The notes under the pieces are model-generated. The model made no database searches, was not told the DNA's origin, and was given only the letters and a program-made list of their open reading frames with translations. A program made the position numbers and the translations under genes. This document shows positions 24,026 through 34,971 of a stretch of DNA of 64,000 bases, in pieces. The DNA is from Chalara sp. BL73 (lineage: Eukaryota > Ascomycota > Leotiomycetes > Helotiales), in assembly GCA_918026815.1 (NCBI GenBank), contig CAKJVC010000021.1:744001-808000 (forward strand). Reading direction: 5' to 3'. Position 1 is the stretch's first letter. The number at the start of each line of letters is the position of its first letter.

Positions 24026-25025
24026 GATCTCCAGGAGTCATCGCCCTTAACATATATATCATGGATCATGGACCTTGAAGTTGTCTCTTCATGAAGTGCG
24101 GATTGTATCTAAAAAATTTCGCAAATACCAAAAAAACCACTTTCTCCGGAATTGCAAGCAACAACAGAAAGGAAGCAAAGAAGGAGGCTCAGAAAGAAGG
24201 TTGAAGTCCAGTCGCCAACGAAGCATAAGGTAGCATTAGTCTGGAAGGGTGGGGCTGTTAAACTAATTCTCAGCCTACAGTAGTCCCTTCACGTAAATAC
24301 ACATTGGTGGTTCTCTCCTGCATCCACTTGGGGATATGGCGAAATCATTATTTTGGAAAGTGGGATTCTCATCAACACAACGACCAATGTGATATAAGTA
24401 CGTCTCCCAGCAAATATCGATTTATAAAACGAGCTCCTCAACTTTGAGAAGCAACAAGTAGTAGATCGGGATGTACTCCGTTGCTACTAGTGAAAAGCCT
24501 CTCTGGGTTGAGTTGTAACAATAGTGGGGGTGTTCGAAAGAAGGAGGGTCATCATAGGTTGTCGGCCAAAAGAGCGTGAACTTGGCCGACAACCTAAACG
24601 CTTCCTGATGTTCCGTTGTCATCGCGCAGCCCAAAGGTCAGCTTGCATTTCCTATTGGTTTCTCCTTGGTAAACCAGGAAACTGAATGGCAGTTTGCTTA
24701 CGCCAAAATGTTGTAGACCAGTGAGAAATGAAGTTATAGCTGAAATAACAATGCTGTCAATTTTGTGATCTAAAAACTCCATCCTGCATGGCCGTAGCCG
24801 GGTATATCCTTATGAATTTGGTAAAAAAAACCCTCTGTAATGTCTCCAAGTATGCGATGGCCGAGGTCGCAAGAACCATGAAAGCCTTTGGCTAGTAGCA
24901 GGTCTTTCCGAGCCGCAATAGAGATAGCGGTAAGGTGCTCTAGGTCTCACACCTCTCGCTGCTTGCATATTATCGGCATTCGCAAGCATATGTCGCAAGT
25001 TGTCGCACTCAATAAGATCTGAAAA
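24026..25025. other. Intergenic region of about 1 kb
   Basis: It holds the promoter of the transporter (minus strand) and the 3' flank of the TAF13 gene. No gene is supported. The notable content is the 15-bp inverted repeat at 24555-24596. Confidence 0.5.
24555..24596. promoter_or_regulatory. Perfect 15-bp inverted repeat with 12-nt spacer
   Basis: The left arm TAGGTTGTCGGCCAA (24555-24569) is exactly complementary to the right arm TTGGCCGACAACCTA (24582-24596). It lies about 530 bases upstream of the transporter start codon. The arms contain CGG and CCG half-sites as bound by Zn2Cys6 regulators, but the symmetry extends well beyond a triplet, so a hairpin in RNA is equally possible. The function is inferred. 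Confidence 0.75.
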
Positions 25026-25510
25026 TTATCGACCAGTACTCCTCCCACCAGCAGTCCTCACATCAAAATCCTTATCATCATCCGCATCTCCTAGTGGCTC
25101 TTCCAACGCTTTCATATTCGACTTCGTGATTTTATCATCATTAACATCCAATGTCTTCCTCGCCTTATCAATCTCCTCTTTCTTCCCGAAAATCTCCTCG
25201 ATCTTGCCCAAGTAGATAGGATTCTTCCGGCACGCGAACTTGACGTCCTCAAGCTTAATCTTTTGACGTCCGGCGAGCTGGGCTGCGCGATGGGCTTCGA
25301 AGCACATTTCGGTGATGAAGTCGGTTATGAGCTCGTCCAGCACCTTCTTGGTGGTGTCGAGAGATACTGCGGTGTCGCCGTGGCCGAAGAGCAGATGTTG
25401 GACTGTAAAGGTCAATATGACATTCCGGTGGACAAAGGGAAGAACATACGCTCCTGGTCACTGAATTGCTGTTGGCCGCGATTCCGTCCAATTCTTGCTC
25501 TAGGCTCCAT
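25026..25510 (-). CDS. taf13: TFIID subunit TAF13 (histone-fold)
   Basis: Exons 25510-25450 and 25402-25026 with a 47-nt intron; 145 residues. The spliced product reads GQQQFSDQE-LQHLLFGHGD, followed by VLDELITDFITEMCFEAHRA and GRQKIKLEDVKFACRKNPIY, the histone-fold of the TFIID 18-kDa subunit (TAF13), which pairs with TAF11 and contacts TBP. The C-terminal tail after FGKKEEIDKARKTLD is acidic and variable (GDADDDKDFDVR). The short first exon is required to complete helix 1. The length is typical of fungal TAF13. Confidence 0.93.
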
Positions 25511-26878
25511 AGTTGCTTGTAAAGATCCTTCCGAGTTTTGCGACTTTGTTACTACAAAACACCCAGAGCTTGAAATTCACCTTATGCTGATTCGTTATTC
25601 TTCTGCTGGAAGCACTCGAACATTGCAGATTGATTCTTGCCTTTAGATCTGGTATAGATTGGGATCCACTTTTCTATATTGCATGCCTGAGGCCGTCATC
25701 CGCTATTTGCTGCACTGCTCGAGCGAGTGAAGATATATGCTCATTAGAAGAATAAATCATTCAAAGATATTATCATAGATATATGAAATGATCTAAACTT
25801 ATCTTTCAAGAGCTCGATTGATCACCATTCACCCTAAGTCTCGTTTGTGATAAATATACACCCTAGCACGCCACGGATTAACATTTTACCGTGCCGGCGC
25901 GAACTGCATAAGCACTTCATCTAGTATAGCTATATCGTGGCCTCTTGTGATGCACATATCAATCTTCTTCAAGTCTAAACAATAGAGTTAAATACAAGAT
26001 GGTAAGTACTTTTAGAGACCTCTATATGCGTCGGTAAAGCTAACTTCTCATGGCAGACGGCGCTCTTCAATTTCGAGTCAGCCCTGCTATGCCTCCTCCT
26101 CCTTATATGCACCAGCTCGTACCTCCACCAACTCTTCCCAGGATGGATGGACAGAAATAAGAATGGGTACTTCATTTAAACATTGGGCCAATAAAATGCA
26201 ATCGTTGATGATATATAGGATGCTCACAGGCTTCATGTGGAAGGCTGCCAGGGTCGGAGAACGACTGAGCCCATATATTAGCTTATGCTGTTTCGGCATG
26301 GCTGTAAGTGAAATTCTTTTAAAATGTATGAGGTATTGGCTAATAGAATAGGTACGATTGTTCATTGGCAAGTGATGGGGGAAGGGTGTTAAAAATTTGG
26401 CTGGCGTTTGGGAATCTTCCATTACGAGGATACGGAGCGGCAAGGAAGTGCGAAATATACCCTATGAGCAAATAACGATGCGGCAAAATGATAGAGGATA
26501 CATTTCGAAGCTCAGTGCCAGGAGTTGTGAAATATTATGCAACATACATACGCTACATGCATATGGAACCAGGAGAACTGCTGGACGGCTGTGAGAAAGT
26601 GTAACACTGACATTTGCCGTGCACGTCTTACCAAAAAAAAAACCAAAGTTCTGAGTGATAGTATTCTTTTGTAAAGCGAGATTACTTTACACCTCCGATA
26701 TGTACTGTTCCGAAAACCGTGCGTGAGACAGCTTTGCTGTACAAACCGAAGGGGTAATAGACATACCTCCCTTGACCGGCTTAAGATCATGCAAATTTGT
26801 ATGGTACAGGTACCGTCAAAGTCTTCCCATCCAAACGCCGTCGCTAAATACAAGCAATTCTCATGCCCGCTAGACTGG
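25511..26878. other. Intergenic region of about 1.4 kb
   Basis: AT-rich, with only short, mutually overlapping frames (up to 134 codons antisense). It contains the TAF13 promoter on the left side. Nothing further is recognised. Confidence 0.5.
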
Positions 26879-27727
26879 TCAGCCACTGACGCTCTGTCCC
26901 GGGCTTCCAGTATCACTCCAAATATCTCTGCTCTCTTTTTCCACAGCCCTCATAGCACTAGCCACTTCCTCCAGCTTCGCAACTACTTCCAAAACCCCCT
27001 CGTTGACTCTCTGGAAATACCGATCATTAGCCTCCCTCCTTTTCCTTGCCAACAGGATATCCGACTCTGTTTCCTGCTCCAGTGTATTATCCAATCCCTC
27101 AGCGCCAGCAGCGCTACTGCTCCCGGGCCGCTGGCTACCACTCGCAACAGTACTACCCTTCCCCTCCGTCCCCACGGCATCCAGCTTACTCCCTCCTTCA
27201 CTTCCCATTATTCCACCAATTTTACTCCCTAGTCCCTTATTCTCCTTATCCACGTTCTCAACCTGATCATCAGCCTCGCTCCTCGCCCATGCCTGCGCAA
27301 GCCCTATCTGTGCCGCTCTTAACTCCTCGAGCGCCTTGCTATGGTCAGGTCCAAAGACGTGATTCCCATTCACGGCGCTAAGCTCTACTTCCTCCAGTGT
27401 ACTCTGCATCTCCGCCCACAACGCATCCGTTCGATCAGCTTGTCTCTTGACCTCTGAATCTAGCCTTCCTTGGCGCAGCACAGGTCGTCCGAGACTCGAA
27501 TCTGCGACATCGAGGTTGCCGTCAAGGGCCGCAACGCGAGAGGGCATACCGCTGCGCTGTGAGCGCTGGCGCGGGAGGTTGGGTCGCGGATTCAGCGAGG
27601 GGTTTGGAGGGGCAGCTGGCGCGATGCCTGGTATAGAGACGTGAGAGGCATTTTGCGAGGGAGGAAGGAAGAGAGATGGGGGTGGTTCACGGGAGGTCTT
27701 GGCTTTTGCTTTGGGAGACCCAGACAT
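26879..27727 (-). CDS. Uncharacterised fungal protein with C-terminal coiled coil
   Basis: Single exon, 282 residues. Residues 1-75 are a P/S/R-rich disordered head (PPPSLFLPPSQNAS). A helical middle follows (DALWAEMQSTLEEVELSAVN, then ALEELRAAQIGLAQAWARSE), then a G/S-rich linker, then a strongly charged helix (LLARKRREANDRYFQRVNEG continuing through VVAKLEEVASAMRAVEKESR) and the end DIWSDTGSP. The conserved-looking block is the last 70 residues. I do not recognise the family; its layout resembles small adaptor subunits of coiled-coil complexes. The gene is divergent from the ribosomal protein S23 gene, with 355 bases between start codons. Confidence 0.72.
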   Translation of the reverse strand: MSGSPKAKAKTSREPPPSLFLPPSQNASHVSIPGIAPAAPPNPSLNPRPNLPRQRSQRSGMPSRVAALDGNLDVADSSLGRPVLRQGRLDSEVKRQADRTDALWAEMQSTLEEVELSAVNGNHVFGPDHSKALEELRAAQIGLAQAWARSEADDQVENVDKENKGLGSKIGGIMGSEGGSKLDAVGTEGKGSTVASGSQRPGSSSAAGAEGLDNTLEQETESDILLARKRREANDRYFQRVNEGVLEVVAKLEEVASAMRAVEKESRDIWSDTGSPGQSVSG

Positions 27728-28082
27728 ATTTCAGAGTAGGAATCCTTCGAGCTCCTGTAAATGGTGTTTTAACGAATGACTTGGTGACATCGGTGTCCCG
27801 GTCTTAGCCGCATGTTCAGACCACTTTTTATTCTGCCGGATGAACGGGTGAATAAAATTGATAGAAACACACTGCATTTGGCGGTGAGATGAAAGTTAGC
27901 GAGAAAATCCCACCCAGCGTAATTCTCGAAAATAGTTGTCTGTGAATCCAAGACGACGACCACGACTCCCTATTTCAACGACAACTCATATCGCCATAAA
28001 CCGGTACGCAATTGCCCTCCTGCCACCCATTCTATCCTTCCAAGATCATTCTCGAGTTTAGATCTAACAATAAACAGCAAAC

Positions 28083-28648
28083 ATGGGTAAAGGAAAGCCT
28101 AGAGGACTCAACGCAGCCCGTAAGCTCCACAACCACCGTCGTGAGCAGAAATGGGCCGATCTCTCATATAAGAAGCGTGCGCTCGGAACGGCATTTAAGT
28201 CATCACCATTCGGAGGTTCATCTCACGCCAAGGGCATCGTGCTGGAGAAGGTCGGTGTTGAGGCCAAGCAGCCCAACTCTGCCATTCGAAAGTGTGTGCG
28301 TGTGCAACTCATCAAGAACGGAAAGAAAGTCACTGCTTTCGGTATGTCACGGTTCTTTTTACCATAATATCGGAACGGGTGGGAATGATTGGGGCTTGAT
28401 CGGCGCAGTACAACGAAACATCAGATAGGATGAGATGAGGAACGCAGGCTAACAATAACATTTCTGCAGTGCCCAACGATGGTTGTCTCAACTTCGTAGA
28501 CGAGAACGACGAGGTCTTGCTCTCTGGTTTCGGTCGTAAGGGAAAGGCAAAGGGAGATATTCCCGGTGTGCGATTCAAGGTTGTCAAGGTCTCTGGTGTT
28601 GGTTTGTCTGCGCTGTGGAAGGAGAAGAAGGAGAAGCCGAGATCGTAG
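28083..28648 (+). CDS. rps23: 40S ribosomal protein S23 (uS12)
   Basis: Exons 28083-28341 and 28470-28648; 145 residues, exactly the eukaryotic length. The start [15 protein letters not shown] and the end KEKKEKPRS are family signatures. It lies at the decoding centre of the small subunit. The loop KQPNSAIRK is intact, with P64 the proline that is hydroxylated in yeast and metazoan S23. The intron (128 nt) splits the valine codon in [11 protein letters not shown]. The leader before the ATG is A/C-rich. Codon choice is visibly more biased to C-ending codons than in neighbouring genes, as expected for high expression. Confidence 0.97.
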
Positions 28649-29324
28649 ATGGTTTCTCTTGCACGATGGCTCTGGATGGTATTTGGGGGAACTGGTGTTA
28701 CATTTGCATGCTTTGGCTCCTTGAAGATAGAGGGCCAGCCAGGCGCTGATCAGGACTTGATCATGAAATAAAATCACTGATCACCCACTATTCCTCTCTG
28801 GATGACTGCGACCATTGCCCCTTACGAGTGCTTGGAAACAATATATGCTTGCACTACACACGTGAGGGTGGCTTGGAACGTGAGTACCCGCACTTTAGCT
28901 GAGTGATCTCCTGCTCTTTCAGCTCAACAAGTATGATCAGGACGAGGAGTGCAAGCGCAATTTCCTCAGCCTACACGTTCTTATATCCTCAAATCTGAGT
29001 CAAGCAAAATATGACCATTCACTATGGCAGTACAGCTTTTCCCCTGCCACCGAGGCAGCGCAGCGGTATGCTCAAGAAATGCTCTTTGCAAGTCCACAAA
29101 TCTGAACAGGAGGTTTGCATTGCGAATGGACAACCCATCACATTATTTCCTGACTTGGACTTTTCTGGAATGACATACACCTGGGGATATGGAAATTCAC
29201 ATCAACGAGTTCATAACAATAACATCTTCATATTCAGAAATCAACTATGTATTATGTACTGAATTTAAACATTTACATGAAGCAGCTTTGCAGGCCCAAA
29301 GTGCTTCACCCAACCCTTTCACCA
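28649..29324. other. Convergent intergenic region
   Basis: This is the 3' flank shared by the S23 gene (plus) and the PNGase A gene (minus). A plus frame of 83 codons at 29011-29262 shows no known motif, and I do not support it as a gene. Confidence 0.5.
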
Positions 29325-31482
29325 TCATAGCCCGCCTTGCACAAGCTGCGCTTTCACCTCCCCAGGTCCTCTACCAAGAGCCGCCTTGGGACTAGTCGCG
29401 CCAAAGAGACTCTTGACCTGCCCAACGACGCCAGCCAGGGCCTTAGCAACACCTTTGCCATTCAGTACCTCCACATCTTCCACGACCGTCAAGTTCACTG
29501 CCTCCACATGTCGGTAATACAATTCCTTATCTCCTCCAGAACTCAATCCTTTGAAGCTGAGCTCCTGCCCCGTGCTCCCAAATCCTGAAGAGCCACCTGG
29601 GCCGCTGAGATAGTGGCCTGTACCATGCAAGGTGGTGGAGAGAGAGGTGCCAGAGAAGGGGGCTAGCTTTTGAGTCGGGGAAAGGAGCGAGGAGGGCTGT
29701 AGGCCGGTGGGAAAGACGGGCGTTCCACTTATGGAAAGGTGGTTGCCGTATGTTATTGCGCCATCGAGCGTGAAGAAGCCGTCTGGTTTTACAAAGTACG
29801 TGCTCAGAGCGTAGAGAGGATATGCGTATGTTGCTTTGTAATAAGACTCGCCTGTGCTCAAGTCGGTGCCAGTTGTGGTCTGATTGTTCTGCTGCACAGC
29901 TCCGGCTTGTGTATAGAGGCCGAAGTTCTTCACAGAAAGGGACTGCGTCCACGTTGAGAGGCGGGTGCCAGACTGAGTGGTAATGAGGGAGGAGATAGAG
30001 AGGGACCGGGAGACGTTGGTCGTATATTCCAATGTTTCATTTACGCCGGTGGTAGAATTTTGTGTCAGGGTGTGCGAGGTGCTGATCACTGGTGCTGGAA
30101 GGAGGATGGTGGGTGCTCGGCCGGTTGTGACGGATGCTGGATCGGAATCGAGCCATAAGAATATTTTGCCTGTCACATACCAAGAATTTCCGACGGAACT
30201 GGTGAGGGTTCCACTCCCTTCGCCATCTTCTAGGATACCCGCGACCTTGATCTCGAAAGTGTGCTCTTTGCCATCACAGAGTACAGGCAGCCACGGCGTT
30301 ATGTCAATTTCATGCTCACGGAGATCGAATGCATCAATTCCAACAATCGGTCGCCATAAGCCGGGCGTAATGCCACCAGTGAAGATTACTGGGAACGGCC
30401 ACTGGACGCCAGCAAGCTGGCCATCAATGTACACCTGAACCTCGCGGAATGGAGACAGACCATATAAAGTCCCAACTACTGGCTCGAACGAATGAATATC
30501 AGACTCGAGAACATTAGCCCACCAGAACTCTTCGGTAGCTTGGCCACATGCAGAAACCGAGAAAACGGCTCGATTCACGTTTTGAGGGAGGCTTAGACTA
30601 TTGGTAGCATTTTGGGATGGGATCATGAAAACGCTTGCTTCGCTTGACACCCCTTTTCGTGCAGAGATTGGGACGATCAATGAAGCCGGCTCAGGAGGTT
30701 CTTCCGCAGTGAAGAATGTAGCGGTGAGAGTTGTGTTCCAGATCCCCGTATACGTATCGTCAACTAGGTTGCCTAGGTCGAAGATAATCTTCTGGGGAGA
30801 CTTCCAAAAGTACATGTATTGTGTCATATCCTTTACATAGGTCCAGAAGATACCATTGGCGGTTGGCTCGGCCGTAGAGGTGCGCCACACTTCTGTGTCG
30901 CCTAAGTACATAAGAGCCAGTCGATCAAATTGTCTCCCTCTGGACGCCACAGTGAAATTCATGATCACGCGATTGAACGTGCAGTTGGGAGGCGTGTAGT
31001 TTCCTGGCGATCCTTAGCCCTGTGATATCATGGTGGGGGTTTCAGACCAAAACTCACCTACAAAAGGAATGCCGTAGCTCCATGCGAACTGATGTTCCAT
31101 GAGAAGCACCTCGCATCTTGCATTTTGGGGCTTGAGGACTGGTTGATAGACCTGGAAGAATTCTTGGTTTTGTATTGGTGATAGTGTTGGTAAGGGCGCT
31201 GCTTGGTACTTGTGGAATGTTAGCGATTGGATTCATCATGGTAGCTTCAAGATGGATCAGATCCTAGAAGCCACAGCTGCAGCTGCAAGCTCGCGGAGAT
31301 ACGTCCGGCGCGGTGGACGAGGGAATTTAAATGCTTACTTTGACTAGATCAAACTTTGGAGAGTTGATCGCAATTGCAGGAACAGGATGACGAGGCATGT
31401 CTTGAACATGAGGGTGGCCATCTACTTGCGCATATAAAATGCACACGGCATACAGAATACTACCGGTCGCCCTGAAATGCAT
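29325..31482 (-). CDS. Secreted peptide-N-glycosidase A (PNGase A)
   Basis: Exons 31482-31339, 31208-31058 and 31003-29325; 657 residues. The central block (CTFNRVIMNFTVASRGRQFD, LALMYLGDTEVWRTSTAEPT, GIFWTYVKDMTQYMYFWKSP) is the peptide N-acetyl-glucosaminyl asparaginase amidase A domain, which removes N-glycans from glycoproteins. The first exon encodes a signal peptide (MHFRATGSILYAVCILYAQV); an in-frame ATG at 31569 would add 29 residues, also hydrophobic. The splices join FDLVK to YQAAPLP and PFV to GNYTPPNC. There are many N-x-S/T sequons (NTTLTATF, NATNSLS, NSTTGVNE), fitting a secreted protein. The C-terminal 150 residues are G/S/L-rich and less conserved. The acceptor of intron 1 (ACAAG) is less certain than the rest. 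Confidence 0.9.
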
Positions 31483-31724
31483 CGTGATTGTTGCCCCAAT
31501 TGGAGAAACCGAGAGGAAAAAAAAGATGATCAATCTAAATGCGTTACAATACTGCTGTACACACTTCAACGCTCTAAAGATTAATTAGCCCATGTTCCAT
31601 TTCGTATGAATCATTGTGAGCCGCCTACCCTTAAATTCAATGATCGCTGTGGGTGAGATGATGCCCTGACTAACCTGCATGCAAGCTGGTCGTGACTCGG
31701 ACCGTATCGTGGTCGCAGCTTCCG

Positions 31725-32168
31725 CTAAGCTCCGTTGCGCAAATGCTGGTAGGAATTCCAGTATCGTGCTATGGCGGTGCGGGCAATTTCAGAGCCTCGA
31801 AAACGGTTTTGAAAATAATTGAAGACGGGAAATTCCTCTCGCGTCATTACATATGCTGAAGGTTGCGCTTGAATTTTCCCCCAAATTGCATCAACGGCCC
31901 GGTCAAGCACCGCCTTTACCGTCGGGTCTTGCTCGCCTGCGGGACTGTCGCGTGCGTACTCGAGCGCTTCGGCAACCGTGATGTTCGTTGGAGCGGGCAA
32001 CGGTCTGGTCTCATTATTGCCATCGTTTCCTGTGTCTTGGGTCATCCTATCTATACCTGCAGAAAAGGACGTGGCGGGGCTCTTGCTAGGCGGGGTTGGG
32101 CTTGGGGTATAATCTTTCTGGTTGAGAGAAGTGTGCAAAAGAGGAAGGTCTTTGTTCTTGAATTCCAT
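31725..32168 (-). CDS. Small conserved fungal protein of unknown function
   Basis: 147 residues from ATG 32168 (MEFKNKDLPLLHTS). An upstream in-frame ATG at 32264 is possible but adds a sequence of random character. The first 65 residues are disordered (SPTPPSKSPATS). The second half is a compact helical unit: TVAEALEYARDSPAGEQDPT, VLDRAVDAIWGKIQAQPSAY, MTREEFPVFNYFQNRF and AIARYWNSY. The regular pattern and aromatic residues suggest a folded, conserved domain, which I have the impression recurs in other ascomycetes, but I cannot name it. It lies upstream of the PNGase A gene in the same direction, 156-240 bases away depending on the start used. Confidence 0.65.
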   Translation of the reverse strand: MEFKNKDLPLLHTSLNQKDYTPSPTPPSKSPATSFSAGIDRMTQDTGNDGNNETRPLPAPTNITVAEALEYARDSPAGEQDPTVKAVLDRAVDAIWGKIQAQPSAYVMTREEFPVFNYFQNRFRGSEIARTAIARYWNSYQHLRNGA

Positions 32169-34971
32169 TATTCCAGGGTGACAGGCGGCCATAGATATAT
32201 AAACAGACAAGTGGTTACAGGGGGGGGAGGCGAAAGCAAAAGCAAAAGTAAGTAGCAGACGCAAACGACGCAGCGGGTTCTTTCTGGAAAATCGGTCTTT
32301 AATGGGCTAAAGCTGATGAGTGGGAATTGGGTCACTGCAGAGTCAAGGGAAAGGTGCAGCAAAAGTGCAGCTACACGGTATCTTATAAGCCAAGTCAGAG
32401 CGCAGTCCCACGCTGCTTGAGCAGATCCCGTCTACGACCCCCGGGATATGAGATGGTCCCTCAGAGGGGCGAAGGTAAAGTTAGTTTGACCAGCAAAGCC
32501 AACAAAGCCAGGAAAGCTAGCAAAGTTATCTCTCTTTGACTTTGGCTACTATTCCTGGACTCGTACAATGCTGCGACAGGCTATATCAAAGCAGGGGGAA
32601 CGAAGGAAGGGATGGTCAACTGCGATGCGATACTTCCCGCGATCGCATAGCCTGGGACAGGAACAGGAATAGTGCCACTTTTCATCAAACCGTCTGAGGA
32701 GGAGCCATGTGGAAAGTGGAGAGTTGCCGAGTCCCGTACGTACGTATTACGGAACTAGTGGTCGATCTTTCCAGGCCTATAGGCGGTGGTTTTGTCCGAT
32801 ATATGGCATGTTGCCTGGGAAGAGATATAGATCCTATATGCTGTTGCATGCACATATACGGGTATTGATGTCACACGGCTTTCCGGATATATATCACGTA
32901 TAGACTATAGTATGCATATATATATGTCAGATTCCCTTACGAGCCGATACCCGATCGCATAGCAGAAGACCACCTCACACACGGTCCATATGGTGTACAG
33001 TACGGTCCTCTCTATGATAACACTACCTGAGAGTTTCTTTTTTTTTTCTCCGAAGGACAACTGCAAGCATCACCGCCAACCAACCTTTTTACCACCACCA
33101 CCACCACCTCCTCCTCCTCGTTCTCCTCCACCTCCCACCTCCACCACCATCAATGATGCCGACCTGGCCCCAAAAAAAATTATAAAAAAAACCTGCTGTG
33201 GCAAAAGGATGAGTAGGTCCCGAGGATTGGCATTTCTGGTTGAGTTGTCGTTTCATTCATAAACTCTATTAAATTACGTGCTCAGCTTGAACAATGCGCC
33301 TTCTTGACTCGGGTCTCGATCAAATCTTATTAGCATTAAGATTTCTTGGGAGCGCACCCCCCAAGAGGCTGAATCACTTATCGTCGTCCTCCTCATCCTC
33401 GTCGTCGTCGTCGTCGGGTTGCCGTGGTGGGGACTAAGGTTTGCGGCGCATTGGTAACAGGCGTCCACGTGTGGAACGGGCTAATTCCCTTAGAGCAGAA
33501 ATCCATTTTGCGGCTTCTTCGATAAATCTTCGTTAGTTCTACTGTACCCCATCTTCGGTGGCTTTGCGGACTGCCTGCGATCCTTGCTCCCCTCTTCCTT
33601 TTACCTTTCTTATTAAGCTTTACAATAGACGAATTATTGGATTGCTCGTGCCTGATTCCTTTTTCTGCCTGCCTCTCTGCCTCCCGCTCCGCCCTCCGGA
33701 TCCCCTTTCGTCAAAAGAAAAAAAAATCAAAAAAATCACCGAACTCAAGAAGTCTCCGGCCTCACGCCCCATACTCATCAAGTAAAGTTTTCAAACAACC
33801 AACCCGTATCCCCAAAACGAGTCAGTACTATACATAGCACCAATGCATTGAGCCTCCATCAGGTCAGCTGGTGTGGCTAGTTTTCATTGTGGTGGATTTG
33901 GTTGGGTCGGTCGTCTAACTTGTCTGGCAGAGATTTGTTTCTCCTGGGAGCAAAACCTTTCACGTCGCGATTTGCCTCTCAAAGAGACTTTTCCATTGTG
34001 TTTGTTGGCTGACGTTGGGTGGCTTATGAAACGCAACTCAGGCATGTGCCGTTGAATCATTATGATTCCTCAACACTAGCTGAAAGTCTAAACGGCAGAG
34101 CATACCGTCTTCGTGTAAGGTTTCCGAGATTGTTTGGTACTAAACAGTAGTATTTTTGTCGGAGGAGCGCAATCCACCATCGTTGGCTCCATGTTTCCTT
34201 TGCGTGTATCAGCCACAGCACCAGTACTTGCTCCTCTCACGTCCTCTTCAGCTCATCCTCAGCTTGGCCTTCTGATAATAATAAATGGGCTGAGGGCCTC
34301 AGATCGAAACACTCTTTCATGCGAGAATCAACCGTTGTTCCAGCATCGTCAGATCACCTGTTCTTGGGTCGGCTTAAATCTCCATATATAGTCCGCAACA
34401 GCCGCGCTTATCACCGTCAGCTTGGTAAATGTTGGACCTCTGCACGTCTGCGGATACCGCGAGACTGGCGGAAAAAGTCAATTTAATAGGCAGTGGAGTT
34501 GCGGTACGTGGACTGTTAAGTGTCATGGTCAGCGCAATAAGTATATGTCACGGTCTATTTCTTTATTAATCATTATTGTCATCATTTTTCAGTCATCGTT
34601 TACTAAGCTTTGCAATTTTCGAGGCTCTCCACAACATTCCCTTTCTGGTAGTGCCAGACGAATTGATTGTGGAGCCTCTTTCTCTTCGATTTTCATTCGT
34701 TTTCAACGCTCATGGTTAATGTCTTGCTTCAGTGTCTTATCAAAATCTCGCACATTCCAGCCATTACCGTGACGATGTCGCATCAACACACCTCATAAGG
34801 CTCAGACATATGAGATATATCCAAGTCATGAGCATGCCGTTATGGCAATCTTAGTCTGCAATCCATTCCAAGGGTCACTGGGTCAAAAGTAGTAGGTTGA
34901 TATAAAGTAAGTGTTGATTTCATGAAAAGGTCACAATTATCTTTGCGCATCGCTTCAATCCATCTATAACG
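32169..34971. other. Intergenic region of about 2.8 kb with low-complexity tracts
   Basis: No supportable gene. It contains AAAGCCA-like repeats (32488-32527), an AT palindromic stretch (32898-32925), a CCA/CCT trinucleotide tract (33082-33158), A-runs near 33170-33195 and 33715-33740, and a GTC/CTC trinucleotide tract (33377-33418). The latter, on the minus strand, could encode an acidic tail PDDDDDEDEEDDDK followed by a stop, but no upstream exon was found. Confidence 0.5.
33082..33158. repeat. CCA/CCT trinucleotide microsatellite
   Basis: Six or seven CCA units are followed by TCC units and mixed CCA/CCT, in intergenic DNA. They could encode poly-Pro in one frame, but the frame is short and unsupported. 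Confidence 0.85.

Noticed and set aside
33274..33468. Acidic C-terminal exon (poly-Asp/Glu) on the minus strand at the GTC repeat
   Set aside because: The frame is closed just upstream, no donor exon could be found, and the sequence is a simple trinucleotide repeat.
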